DNA from: Diplocloster modestus
GTDB lineage: Bacteria; Bacillota; Clostridia; Lachnospirales; Lachnospiraceae
DNA length: 64,000 nt
NCBI RefSeq assembly: GCF_019042245.1
Contig: NZ_JAHQCX010000008.1
Coordinates: forward strand, 124,001-188,000
Direction: 5' to 3'
Below the pieces are notes generated by a model. It had not been told where the DNA came from, did not search any database, and saw only the letters and a program-made list of their open reading frames with translations. A program made the translations under genes and the position numbers. Below, piece after piece: positions 1-7,681 of the stretch; position 1 is the first letter of the stretch; each line of letters starts with the position of its first letter.

Positions 1-344
1 TCCCTGACCGGAGGATTTAAACCTAAGCGGATCGCATCGGTCTTGGATACTTCCACCTGTGAAGCCTTTCTTTCCGGTCCGAGGATACGGACATTTTCAA
101 TGGCACGCAGTTTCGTTCCCACCAGAGTCACACACTCGTTGGAAGCGAACTGGCCGCCCATCAGATCTTTTTTCTTTGTGAGCTGATAACCCTTGCCAAA
201 TAATATATCGATATGTTCCCTGCAAAGATGCACATGTCTTGCGGATACGCCGATGGGAACTTTGTTTTCTTCATTATACACGTCAACGTTCTGAAGCTGT
301 TTTAATACGTTCTGGGTAATTTCCTGTATAAATTGTTCTTGCAT
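1..344 (-). CDS. pduL: PduL-type phosphate propanoyltransferase (3' part outside window)
   Basis: Transfers acyl groups between CoA and phosphate (propionyl-CoA to propionyl-phosphate) inside microcompartments. Only the first ~114 residues are in the window. After an amphipathic N-terminal helix (MQEQFIQEITQNVLKQLQ, a likely encapsulation peptide) comes PIGVSARHVHL, the PduL histidine motif, then GGQFASNE and RILGPERKASQVEVSKTDAI. The ATG at 344 follows a GGAGGAAACC ribosome site. It is the last visible gene of the leftward microcompartment operon, separated from the shell gene by a 207-bp gap with a hairpin and a tandem duplication. Family identity is firm; that the substrate is propionyl-CoA is inferred from the neighbours. 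Confidence 0.9.
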   Translation of the reverse strand, partial: MQEQFIQEITQNVLKQLQNVDVYNEENKVPIGVSARHVHLCREHIDILFGKGYQLTKKKDLMGGQFASNECVTLVGTKLRAIENVRILGPERKASQVEVSKTDAIRLGLNPPVR

Positions 345-346
345 GG

Positions 347-464
347 TTTCCTCCAAACGTGCATTTTTCTGCACATATAGGTATGGATGAACATTCGTTC
401 AGCCTTTCCTCCAAACGTGCGTTTTTTCTGCACATATAGGTATGGATGAACATTTCGTTCAACC
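347..464 (-). repeat. Tandem ~58-60 bp duplication carrying hairpin plus Shine-Dalgarno
   Basis: Two near-identical units (347-404 and 405-464) lie just upstream of pduL. Read on the minus strand each has TGAAC-loop-GTTCATCCATACC, then a GTGCA/TGCAC hairpin, then TTTGGAGGAAA. The unit nearest pduL supplies its ribosome binding site; the other one's GGAGGA leads to no start codon. The same arrangement recurs at 33869-33960. Confidence 0.85.
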
Positions 465-497
465 CTTCATCCCTTCCTTAGGGTTTAGTTACAATCC

Positions 498-529
498 ACA
501 GAGAAGAAGGAGCCCTCCTTCTTCTCTGT
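498..529. terminator. Strong intercistronic hairpin between shell gene and pduL
   Basis: Perfect 14-bp inverted repeat ACAGAGAAGAAGGA / TCCTTCTTCTCTGT around a GCCC loop, flanked by a second short GTTAC/GTAAC pair. There is no U-run on the minus strand, so it is more likely an mRNA processing or stabilising hairpin, or a partial attenuator, than a full terminator. Confidence 0.5.
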
Positions 530-551
530 TTCGTAACAATTGTCTTATCGA

Positions 552-830
552 TTATTTGATCTGGGGAAGAATTTTCTCCACATCCGAATGAGGTCTCGGG
601 ATTACATGTACAGCAATCACTTCACCTAATTTTGCAGCGTTGGCGGAACCTGCTTCTACAGCAGCTTTTACAGCACCTACGTCGCCGCGGACCATAACAC
701 TTACCAGTCCGCTACCGATTTTCTCGGTACCAACTAATACTACGTTTGCAGCTTTTAACATTGCATCGGCTGCCTCGATCGATGCTACCAAACCTCTGGT
801 TTCTACCATTCCTAATGCCTGAAGATCCAT
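552..830 (-). CDS. BMC-H microcompartment shell protein (PduA/EutM type)
   Basis: Hexameric shell tile of a bacterial microcompartment, 92 aa. Single BMC domain: [20 protein letters not shown] at the N-terminus, then [22 protein letters not shown], ending [16 protein letters not shown]. Nearly identical to the paralogue at 1242-1520, so a recent duplication. The start at 830 is chosen because TTAAGGAGGAAAAAAGA sits in front and it gives the same length as the paralogue. An in-frame ATG at 887, also with a fair ribosome site (CGAGGAAACAAA), would add a 19-residue charged extension ([19 protein letters not shown]). Both starts may be used. Confidence 0.93.
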   Translation of the reverse strand: MDLQALGMVETRGLVASIEAADAMLKAANVVLVGTEKIGSGLVSVMVRGDVGAVKAAVEAGSANAAKLGEVIAVHVIPRPHSDVEKILPQIK

Positions 831-929
831 TCTTTTTTCCTCCTTAATTTCGATTTGTTTTGCCTGTCTCGTCTTTGTCTGTGCCATTTTGTTTCCTCGT
901 GAACCGCTCTGAAATTTCATCTTTGACGC

Positions 930-1223
930 TTAATCAAATTTGAATTTATATTTCCTGCGGCTAGTCTCTACCAGCTTCATTGTTTCTTCATGAGGGTTTG
1001 CGATTACCGCGGAAGCAACGACCCGGCCTGTACCGCAGTTCTTAGCCCGTTCTACAGCTTCGGTGACGGCGGATACTTCCCCCTGGACGAAAATGGTCAC
1101 TAACCGGCCGCCCAGTTTCTTTTCCCATGTAAGAAACTTCACATTCGCCGTTTTCAACATCTGGTCTAACACGACGATTGCGTCCGTACAATTCGGTAAT
1201 TCCACCAAACCTAAAGATTTCAT
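930..1223 (-). CDS. Divergent BMC-H shell protein
   Basis: Single BMC-domain shell protein of about 97 aa, clearly less similar to its two sister shell genes. It keeps SLGLVELPNCTDAIVVLDQM, GGRLVTIFVQGEVSAVTEAV and ANPHEETMKLVE, with a basic KYKFKFD tail. The pore region lacks the KIGSG loop of the EutM-like paralogues (it reads KKLGGRL), so its pore chemistry probably differs. The start at 1223 puts AGGGA at a proper distance; an ATG two codons upstream almost touches it. It is sandwiched between two EutM-like genes in the same leftward operon. Confidence 0.85.
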   Translation of the reverse strand: MKSLGLVELPNCTDAIVVLDQMLKTANVKFLTWEKKLGGRLVTIFVQGEVSAVTEAVERAKNCGTGRVVASAVIANPHEETMKLVETSRRKYKFKFD

Positions 1224-1241
1224 ACGCATTCCCTGCTTTTA

Positions 1242-1520
1242 TTATTTAATGATCGGTAAAATTTTCTCAACGTCCGTATGAGGTCTCGGGATTACGTGTA
1301 CAGCTACTAATTCTCCAAGTCTTGCAGCAGCTTCTCCGCCAACTTCTGTTGCAGCTTTTACCGCACCTACATCGCCGCGAACCATAACGGTTACCAGTCC
1401 GCTTCCGATTTTCTCAGTTCCGATCAGAGTAACGTCTGCAGCCTTAACCATTGCATCGGATGCCTCAATTGCTGCTACTAAACCTCTGGTTTCTACCATT
1501 CCTAATGCTTCCTGTGTCAT
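1242..1520 (-). CDS. BMC-H microcompartment shell protein (PduA/EutM type)
   Basis: 92-residue single-BMC-domain shell protein, a close paralogue of the gene at 552-830 (same [33 protein letters not shown] and [16 protein letters not shown] blocks). The GGAGG upstream gives a clear start. It lies in the leftward operon between two other shell genes. The KIGSG pore loop is the form seen in small-polar-metabolite channels; use of the pore for propanediol or propionaldehyde is inferred. Confidence 0.95.
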   Translation of the reverse strand: MTQEALGMVETRGLVAAIEASDAMVKAADVTLIGTEKIGSGLVTVMVRGDVGAVKAATEVGGEAAARLGELVAVHVIPRPHTDVEKILPIIK

Positions 1521-1586
1521 AATTAAAAATCCTCCTTAAGGGCGTTTGCTTTTCATTTACTATACATTCTATTTCAACATCATATC

Positions 1587-1895
1587 TTATATTGCACTGA
1601 TTTTCAACATCTTCTCCGTATTCTCATCCGGAGCCGGAATAATATATTCGGTAACTACCCCGGTGATGCTGCTGGCTGCAGCCTTGGCCGCCTCCATGGC
1701 AGCTCTTACATCTGCAACCGGACCGCGGATTTTCAGGCACATGATCAGCGGTACGGGTAGTGCGTCTGCATTGGCCGGTTTGTTCTTATCCAGTGATTCA
1801 ATGGAAACATTGCCCGCCTTTGCCGCTGCATCTGCCGCTACAAAAGCCGCTACACAGCCAAATACTTCTAACAATCCAACTGCCTGACCTGCCAT
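1587..1895 (-). CDS. BMC-H shell protein with insertion
   Basis: 102-residue BMC-domain shell protein. It begins AVGLLEVFGCVAAFVAADAA, has a longer loop (SLDKNKPANADALPVPLI) where EutM types have KIGSG, then MCLKIRGPVADVRAAMEAAK and a C-terminal IIPAPDENTEKMLK. The insertion and alanine-rich helix set it apart from the other three tiles and suggest a different pore. It lies 17 bp downstream of the alcohol dehydrogenase stop in the same operon, as in fucose/rhamnose-type (GRM5) loci, where shell genes follow the dehydrogenase. Confidence 0.88.
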   Translation of the reverse strand: MAGQAVGLLEVFGCVAAFVAADAAAKAGNVSIESLDKNKPANADALPVPLIMCLKIRGPVADVRAAMEAAKAAASSITGVVTEYIIPAPDENTEKMLKISAI

Positions 1896-1912
1896 AGCTC
1901 ATCCCACCTTTT

Positions 1913-3127
1913 TTATTCGTTGATGATGGCGATCTTAAGTCCTTCCATCCTCAGGTTCGTGTGATGTGCCTCATTGATCTGGTCTAACGGGAACTTGTGG
2001 GTGATCAGCTTGTTGATCGGAAGGCCGATCTGTTTCGCACTCTTTAAGAAATCGAAGGTGGTCGCGTAATCTCTCAGGGTATATACCCAGGAACCAACCG
2101 TTGTGATCTCTTTGGAGCAGATATCAAAGTGAGGATTGATGGTAGCGTCTCCACCGTTGATGAAGAAGCCCAGCTCACAGAGTCCGCCGCCGTTGCGGAT
2201 GAATTTGTAGATGTTCGCATGAGCCACCGGAGATCCGGTACACTGGAATGCAAAATCTGCCAGGTATCCGCCGAAAGCATCCTTCACAGCCTCGGTCAGC
2301 TCTTCAATTCCCTTGTGATCCTTGAAGTTGACGCTGGCGGAAGCTCCCAGTTCTTTTGCGAAGTCCAGACGCTTCTGTTCTCCGTCGATGGCTACGATGT
2401 TCTGGATTCCCATAGTCCTCAAGATCGCGATGCAGATCAGACCGATCGGTCCGCAGCCCTGTACGGCTACTCTGCTGTTGAATCTTAAGATTCCGGTGGT
2501 TTTCGCACGCTCTACCGCGTGGATCAGAACGGCGCAAGGCTCGATCAGGATTCTGGAATCCAGATCCAGGTCGCTTACATTGAAGATACTGGATCCGCCT
2601 CTGACTACCAGGTAGTCGGCAAACCATCCGTTCAGATGGATATCATCATCGGGAAGTAATCCGTATACATCGGCTCCGCCCACATTCTGCTTGTTCAGGT
2701 CGAACATGGTGATGTCCGGGTTGTCTTTGAAAATCATACAGGTAACAACCTTGTCACCCAATGCCAGAGGTTTTCCGGCGCTGTCCACTTTCACATTCTT
2801 ACCCATTTTCACGATCTCGCCAGTACCCTCGTGTCCTAAGACAACCGGGATCAGTCCGAAGGGATCTCTCTTAAATTCATGGGCATCGGTACCGCATACG
2901 CCGCAGCCTTCCACTTTAACCAGGATATCGTCGTCACCCAGTTCCGGGATCGGATATTCCTTGATGTCGTAGTTTTCCAGGCCGGTCAGCATCGCTACTC
3001 TGGAGGTTTTCGGGATGGCGCCTGCAGGTGCTGCACTCCTGGCGGGAGCGGCCGCCTGGCTGCCTGCGCTTCCTTTCATCTCAGATAATACCTGTTTTAC
3101 GATTTCTTCTATATTTACCTGTTCCAT
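1913..3127 (-). CDS. Microcompartment-associated zinc alcohol dehydrogenase
   Basis: Medium-chain Zn-dependent dehydrogenase, 404 aa, expected to recycle NADH inside the shell by reducing propionaldehyde to propanol (or lactaldehyde to propanediol). Residues 1-18 (MEQVNIEEIVKQVLSEMK) form an amphipathic encapsulation-type helix, followed by an Ala/Pro linker to about residue 40. The catalytic domain shows C75 and C78 in EGCGVCGTDAHEF and the GHEGTGEI motif at 98-105; the nucleotide site is VAVQGCGPIGLICIAIL. About 50 residues longer than usual because of the targeting tail. It sits between the aldehyde dehydrogenase and the shell genes. Exact substrate is inferred. Confidence 0.88.
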   Translation of the reverse strand: MEQVNIEEIVKQVLSEMKGSAGSQAAAPARSAAPAGAIPKTSRVAMLTGLENYDIKEYPIPELGDDDILVKVEGCGVCGTDAHEFKRDPFGLIPVVLGHEGTGEIVKMGKNVKVDSAGKPLALGDKVVTCMIFKDNPDITMFDLNKQNVGGADVYGLLPDDDIHLNGWFADYLVVRGGSSIFNVSDLDLDSRILIEPCAVLIHAVERAKTTGILRFNSRVAVQGCGPIGLICIAILRTMGIQNIVAIDGEQKRLDFAKELGASASVNFKDHKGIEELTEAVKDAFGGYLADFAFQCTGSPVAHANIYKFIRNGGGLCELGFFINGGDATINPHFDICSKEITTVGSWVYTLRDYATTFDFLKSAKQIGLPINKLITHKFPLDQINEAHHTNLRMEGLKIAIINE

Positions 3128-3144
3128 ATCTGTTTTTCAGCCTC

Positions 3145-4575
3145 CTATCGTATGCACAGTGCATCACACATAACACAGCGTCTTATTTTGGTAAAGGTCT
3201 TGGCGGATGTCAGTCCTTCACCGGTTCTGCTGGCGATCGTAAAGGTCGGATATCCTTCTCCTCCGAAGCCTAATGCCGCGTAGGAAGGACCGTTCTTTAC
3301 GAAGATCGCGGTGTCGATCGCTTTGCCGTATCTGGTCAGGTTCACGACACTGGTGGAATGCATATGTGCGGAATGACGGTTGCCGTGTTCCAGTTCCACT
3401 GCGATGGCGATTCCCTCATCCACGTTCTTCACACGGACTATTCCAAGGATCGGCATCATCAGTTCTTCCCAGATCAGCGGATTGGTCTTTTCCCCTTCGA
3501 AGATGATGCAGCGGATCTCATCACCCACCGTAACACCGATCTTCTCCAGCAGTACCTTTGCGCTTCGGCCAACACATTTTCTGTTCAGAATCTTTCTTCC
3601 GTTTTTCTCGATGAATACGGTCTCGATTAACTTCTGTACTTCTTCCGGACTTGCTTTGTAGCATCCGGCCTGCTCCATATGGTAAATCAGTTCGTCTGCG
3701 ATCAGATCCACGGCGACTACTTCCTTCTCCGCGATACAGGGCAGATTGTTATCAAAAGTACATCCGTTTACGATATCTTCGGCTGCTTTCTGCACATTTG
3801 CAGTTTCATCTACCAGAACCGGAGGATTTCCGGCTCCTGCTCCCAAAGCCCTCTTTCCGGAGGAAAGAACGGTGGTAACTACGCCGGGGCCACCGGTCGC
3901 TACCAGAAGCTGAATGTCCTTGTGTTTGAAGATGACCTGGCTTACTTCCATGGAAGGCTCATAAACCGCCGTAGCCAGATTCTCCGGTCCGCCTACTTCC
4001 ACGCTGGCTCTGTTTACCATGTCAATAGCCAGATTGGAGACCTTCTTAGCCGCCGGATGAGGAGCGAATACAACCGCGTTTCCGGCTGCCAGCATTCCGA
4101 TGGAATTACAGATGACGGTTTCCGTCGGGTTCGTGGAGGGAGTTACCGCTCCGATGACACCCCAGGGCCCCTGCTCGATCAGAGTCAGGCCTCTGTCCCC
4201 GGACCATGCGACTGTGCTTAAGTCTTCGGTTCCCGGTGTTTTCTCCGCTACCAGCTGGTGCTTCAATATTTTATGTCCCACATTGCCCATACCGGTTTCT
4301 TCTACGCCTAATTCTGCAAACAGCTTCGCATTTTCAAGCGTTTTCTTACGGATATTGGCAATGATCTTTTCCCGAAACTCTAAAGGCATCGGCTGAATTT
4401 CTTTCTGAGCTTTCTTCGCCGCTGCGATAGCATCTTCTACATTCTCGAAGATACCCATGAGCTGTTTGGGCTGTGTGGTATGTACCGGCTCCGGATTCAC
4501 AGTTTCTGCTGCTCCGGACATACTGCGCAGTACACCGCGTACAATGTTTTGGATCTCCTGTTCACTTACAGCCAC
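3145..4575 (-). CDS. pduP: CoA-acylating propionaldehyde dehydrogenase (PduP-like)
   Basis: Oxidises propionaldehyde to propionyl-CoA with NAD+ in the microcompartment lumen. 476 aa. The N-terminal helix MAVSEQEIQNIVRGVLRSM resembles those of PduL and the alcohol dehydrogenase (encapsulation peptide). The aldehyde dehydrogenase fold shows GPWGVIGAVTPSTNPTETV (133-153) and the catalytic Cys280 in FDNNLPCIAEKE. The C-terminus is cysteine-rich (RRCVMCDALCIR). A GTG start at 4575 is preceded by AAAGGAGGTG. Downstream of the aldolase and upstream of the alcohol dehydrogenase, so it branches the aldehyde between acid and alcohol. Confidence 0.93.
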   Translation of the reverse strand: MAVSEQEIQNIVRGVLRSMSGAAETVNPEPVHTTQPKQLMGIFENVEDAIAAAKKAQKEIQPMPLEFREKIIANIRKKTLENAKLFAELGVEETGMGNVGHKILKHQLVAEKTPGTEDLSTVAWSGDRGLTLIEQGPWGVIGAVTPSTNPTETVICNSIGMLAAGNAVVFAPHPAAKKVSNLAIDMVNRASVEVGGPENLATAVYEPSMEVSQVIFKHKDIQLLVATGGPGVVTTVLSSGKRALGAGAGNPPVLVDETANVQKAAEDIVNGCTFDNNLPCIAEKEVVAVDLIADELIYHMEQAGCYKASPEEVQKLIETVFIEKNGRKILNRKCVGRSAKVLLEKIGVTVGDEIRCIIFEGEKTNPLIWEELMMPILGIVRVKNVDEGIAIAVELEHGNRHSAHMHSTSVVNLTRYGKAIDTAIFVKNGPSYAALGFGGEGYPTFTIASRTGEGLTSAKTFTKIRRCVMCDALCIR

Positions 4576-4622
4576 GGGAACACCTCCTTTATTTTATATT
4601 TTTAGAATATTTCTGCGGAATC

Positions 4623-4643
4623 TTATTGACCTGCGGTCAATAA
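4623..4643. repeat. Intercistronic hairpin in microcompartment operon
   Basis: Perfect 8-bp stem TTATTGAC/GTCAATAA with a CTGCG loop in the 109-bp gap between the aldolase stop and the pduP-like start. No U-run follows. It could mark an mRNA processing point that sets the aldolase:dehydrogenase ratio; this role is inferred. Confidence 0.5.
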
Positions 4644-4684
4644 GCATCGAATATTTGCTCGCTAATCGCGCTCGCAAACATTCT

Positions 4685-5491
4685 CTATTTCATCTGTTCG
4701 AGGATTTTTTTGGTTACTTCTGCTACGATCTTTTCCACATCTGCAGTATCATCTTTCTTTTCTGCGCCGCAGCTGCATGCGCCGTGGCATCCGCCGTCAC
4801 ATTTGCCGCCTAATTCTGCACACAGGTTCGCGGGATGTTTGCCGGGCAGACCCATTTTTCTTCTGATCTCGTACAGTTTCGCGATCTGATCTTTGTCGAA
4901 TTCCTTCGGTCCTCCAAGCATTCTAGACTTGTACAATAATTCCGCATAGAACTCTACGGATTCCATCTTTAAGTATGCGCTTAACAGATCTCCTGCATAG
5001 CTTAATGCACCGTGGTTCTCAAGTAATACTGCGTCATAGTAAGGCAGGTATTTTTCAACAGCATCCGGGATCTCATCGGTAGAAGGGGTGCCGTACTCAG
5101 CGATCGGTACACAGCCAAGTGCGATAACAGCTTCCGGCATGATCGGCTGGGTCAAAGGAATGCCAGCGATAGCGAAGGAAGTCGCAAAGGTAGGATGAGC
5201 ATGTACTACAGAACCTACATCAGGTCTTAATTTGTACACTCTCATGTGCATCTTGATCTCAGAAGAAGGACGGAAGTTTCCGTTTGCCTGCAGGCAGTTA
5301 CCATTTTCGTCTACTTTACAGATATACTCAGGGGTCATGAAACCTTTGGATACACCGGTAGGGGTACACAGGAACTCATGATCGTTCAGCTTTACGGAAA
5401 TATTACCGTCGTTTGCTGCAACCATATTCCGGTTATAAATTCTCTTACCGATATCACAGATTTGTTTTTTAATTTCATACTCGTTAGCCAT
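4685..5491 (-). CDS. fucA: Class II aldolase (fuculose/rhamnulose-1-phosphate type) with encapsulation tail
   Basis: Zn-dependent aldolase splitting a 6-deoxyketose-1-phosphate into DHAP and L-lactaldehyde, the entry step of fucose/rhamnose microcompartments. 268 aa. Metal/catalytic residues: E78 in SSEIKMH, H97 and H99 in VVHAHPTFATS, and H160 in LENHGALS. The normal fold ends near residue 220; then a cysteine-rich linker (C224, C231, C235, C239, C241) leads to a C-terminal amphipathic helix VEKIVAEVTKKILEQMK, a likely encapsulation peptide. First gene after the operon promoter at 5548-5576. Fuculose versus rhamnulose specificity cannot be told from sequence. Confidence 0.88.
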   Translation of the reverse strand: MANEYEIKKQICDIGKRIYNRNMVAANDGNISVKLNDHEFLCTPTGVSKGFMTPEYICKVDENGNCLQANGNFRPSSEIKMHMRVYKLRPDVGSVVHAHPTFATSFAIAGIPLTQPIMPEAVIALGCVPIAEYGTPSTDEIPDAVEKYLPYYDAVLLENHGALSYAGDLLSAYLKMESVEFYAELLYKSRMLGGPKEFDKDQIAKLYEIRRKMGLPGKHPANLCAELGGKCDGGCHGACSCGAEKKDDTADVEKIVAEVTKKILEQMK

Positions 5492-5547
5492 GAAATAAAT
5501 CCTCCTTAATATGTTTGTTTGTGTTGTTTTGTTTTGACTTTAAGCTT

Positions 5548-5576
5548 ATTCTACCACTTGTTTATTCAAAAATCAA
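5548..5576 (-). promoter_or_regulatory. Sigma-A-like promoter of the microcompartment operon
   Basis: On the minus strand TTGATT (5571-5576), a 17-bp spacer and TAGAAT (5548-5553), followed by a ~45-nt leader with TTAAGGAGG before the aldolase ATG. It lies in the divergent gap with the FAD/Rieske gene. Confidence 0.6.
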
Positions 5577-5652
5577 CACATTTATAAAGAATTTTCGGGT
5601 TTTTCGTATGAAAATATTGGCATTGTGTCATACTCTAAGCGAGGTGACTTAC

Positions 5653-7116
5653 ATGGACTCTCTTTGGATAAAAAATTCTGGGAAATCAAAAAAAGATTTT
5701 CCAGTTCTGGATCAGGATCTGGATACGGAAGCAGTCGTCATCGGTGCCGGCATCGCCGGAATACTGACGGCCTATCACCTGGTGAAACAGGGCATCAAGG
5801 TGGTGGTTCTGGAAGGGAATACGGTAGGCAGCGGCACTACCTCCCACACCACCGCCAAGATCACCGCGTGCCACGGTCTGATCTATGACCGTCTGCTGCA
5901 CCAGGCCGGAAAAAAACTGGCCGGCTGTCACGCCATAGCGAATCAAAAAGCGATTCTTGCCTACCGGGATCTCATCGACAGTGAACAGATCGACTGCGGA
6001 TTTGAAATGTTACCCTGCTATCTCTATACAACCGGAGATACAACCGCCCTGGAAGCGGAATATAAAGCCGCCGCTTCTTTCGGCCTTCCCGTATCTATGG
6101 TAACCAGCACCGAGCTGCCCTTTCCTGTAACAGGGGCGATCCGCTACGAGGATCAGGCTCAGTTTCATCCGCTGCAGTTTCTTTGGCAGCTGGCTTCACA
6201 CCTGAACATCTATGAACATACTATGGCCACAAAGGTCAAAAAAAATACGGTATATACTTCTTCCGGATTTCAGGTACATGCCAGACATATCATTGCAGCT
6301 ACACATTATCCGTTTAAAAATATGCCCGGACTCTATTTTACAAGAATGCATCAGGAACGCTCCTATGCGCTGGCCATATCCGGTCCCCCTGCCTTGTCGG
6401 GTATGTACGTGAACACATCCAAGAATGGCTGTACGTTCCGTTCTTATGGGGATTATCTGATCATTGGCGGCGGGAATCACCGTTCTGGAGAAAATAACCA
6501 GGGCGGCTACTATGACAGGCTCCGGGCGGAAGTAAGGAGACTCTATCCGGAAGCCAGGGAGCAATTTCACTGGTCCGCCCAGGATTGTATTACCCTGGAT
6601 GGTCTCCCTTATATAGGAAGATACTCGATCTTCACTCCCGATCTTTATCTGGCCACAGGTTTCCAGGAATGGGGAATGACTTCCTCCATGGTTGCCGCCA
6701 GGCTTCTGACGGATCTGATCATCGGGCAGCCCAACGACTGCCATGACCTGTATTTACCAAAACGCTTTGATGAACTTTTTGAGTTTGGAAATTTTGCCAA
6801 TGAGATCGGCCACGCGGTCCGCGGTCTGATCGGACGTAAGGCCAAAAAGAATGCATTAAAAATAGAAAATTTGGAAAACGGACAGGGTGGTGTAGTGGAA
6901 AAAGACGGTGAACTGCTTGGGGCATACCGGGATGATGAGGGCAATGTATCGCTGGTTCATCTTCGATGCCCGCATCTTGGCTGCACCCTCAGTTGGAATC
7001 CTGACGAAAAGTCCTGGGATTGTCCGTGCCATGGAACCAGGCTCGATTGTAAGGGAAACATTATCAGTAATCCTGCAATAGAGGATCTGAACCATACAGA
7101 GAAGCATTTCTCATAA
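5653..7116 (+). CDS. FAD-dependent oxidoreductase with C-terminal Rieske [2Fe-2S] domain
   Basis: Glycine/D-amino-acid-oxidase-type flavoprotein fused to a Rieske cluster domain, 487 aa. The dinucleotide-binding motif AVVIGAGIAGILTAYHL lies near residue 28, followed by GSGTTSHTTAKITACHGLIY, typical of this fused family. The C-terminus carries CPHLGC and CPCHGTRLD, the two Rieske ligand pairs (Cys-His, Cys-His). The start at 5653 is chosen because GCGAGGTGACTTAC precedes it; an upstream extension in the same frame has no ribosome site. Transcribed away from the microcompartment operon. Substrate unknown; such proteins are often called putative oxidoreductases in Firmicutes. Confidence 0.85.
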   Translation: MDSLWIKNSGKSKKDFPVLDQDLDTEAVVIGAGIAGILTAYHLVKQGIKVVVLEGNTVGSGTTSHTTAKITACHGLIYDRLLHQAGKKLAGCHAIANQKAILAYRDLIDSEQIDCGFEMLPCYLYTTGDTTALEAEYKAAASFGLPVSMVTSTELPFPVTGAIRYEDQAQFHPLQFLWQLASHLNIYEHTMATKVKKNTVYTSSGFQVHARHIIAATHYPFKNMPGLYFTRMHQERSYALAISGPPALSGMYVNTSKNGCTFRSYGDYLIIGGGNHRSGENNQGGYYDRLRAEVRRLYPEAREQFHWSAQDCITLDGLPYIGRYSIFTPDLYLATGFQEWGMTSSMVAARLLTDLIIGQPNDCHDLYLPKRFDELFEFGNFANEIGHAVRGLIGRKAKKNALKIENLENGQGGVVEKDGELLGAYRDDEGNVSLVHLRCPHLGCTLSWNPDEKSWDCPCHGTRLDCKGNIISNPAIEDLNHTEKHFS

Positions 7117-7125
7117 TTGTTTCGC

Positions 7126-7165
7126 AATATTCTATAGAGTATATCTAAGTACTCTATAGAATATT
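7126..7165. promoter_or_regulatory. Perfect 16-bp palindrome holding two LytTR-type 12-mers
   Basis: AATATTCTATAGAGTA (7126-7141), an 8-base loop and its exact complement (7150-7165), then a T-run. It could terminate the upstream flavoprotein gene. It also contains ATTCTATAGAGT (7129-7140) and its complement ACTCTATAGAAT (7151-7162), the same 12-mers, at the same 22-bp spacing, as those upstream of the LytTR gene, and it lies about 10 bp upstream of the XRE gene's -35 box. Confidence 0.8.
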
Positions 7166-7171
7166 TTTTAA

Positions 7172-7200
7172 TTAACTTTTTTTGTTACACTATATATGAT
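7172..7200 (+). promoter_or_regulatory. Putative promoter of XRE gene
   Basis: TTAACT (7172-7177), 17-bp spacer, TATGAT (7195-7200), 26 bp before the GTG start. The 12-mer pair at 7129-7162 is placed upstream as for an activator. Confidence 0.5.
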
Positions 7201-7226
7201 GACAGGAACAAGCAAGGAGCGATCAC

Positions 7227-7571
7227 GTGGAGATAAACAAAGATTTTAACTTACTAGTTGGACTCCGAATACGGGAAGTCCGCGAAGCTCTGCAAATGTC
7301 AAGAGAACAGTTTTGCGAGAAATGCGATATTTCAGAAAGTTTTCTGGCTGCAGTGGAGAGTGGAATAAAAAGTATCACTTCCAAAACAATTTATAAAATA
7401 TGTTCCGGGTGCAATATATCTGCCGATTACCTGATCTTTGGTAATCACGCCGGGTATCAGAATGATATGATTCTGGAATTACTGAATTCGCTAGATGATG
7501 CCTCCCGGGAATCTGCCATACGCATATTAACCGAGTTTATTAATGCAATACGCAGAAAGCCTTCTCCGTAA
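7227..7571 (+). CDS. XRE-family HTH transcriptional regulator
   Basis: 114-residue DNA-binding protein. The N-terminal half is a Cro/C1-type helix-turn-helix (GLRIREVREALQMSREQFCE ... SESFLAAVESGIKSITSKTIYKICSGCNISADYLIFG); the short C-terminal helix may dimerise. Starts at a GTG preceded by AGCAAGGAGC. No metabolic domain. Its promoter carries the same CTATAG-centred 12-mers as the neighbouring LytTR regulator's promoter, so the two are probably co-regulated. Convergent with the LytTR gene. Confidence 0.85.
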   Translation: MEINKDFNLLVGLRIREVREALQMSREQFCEKCDISESFLAAVESGIKSITSKTIYKICSGCNISADYLIFGNHAGYQNDMILELLNSLDDASRESAIRILTEFINAIRRKPSP

Positions 7572-7681
7572 ACATCATACAAATTATACTATATTATAAT
7601 GAAACCTTTCCTTATATAAATAGCTATACAACGTATATATTTCATTCCACCTATATTCAGCTCTTAACCCTCTTTTGTGCG

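Noticed and set aside
347..464. CRISPR-like array
   Set aside because: Only two units with no spacers; it is a tandem duplication.
5515..5652. 46-residue N-terminal extension of the FAD/Rieske protein
   Set aside because: Lies over the promoter region, low-complexity aromatic residues, no ribosome site at its start.
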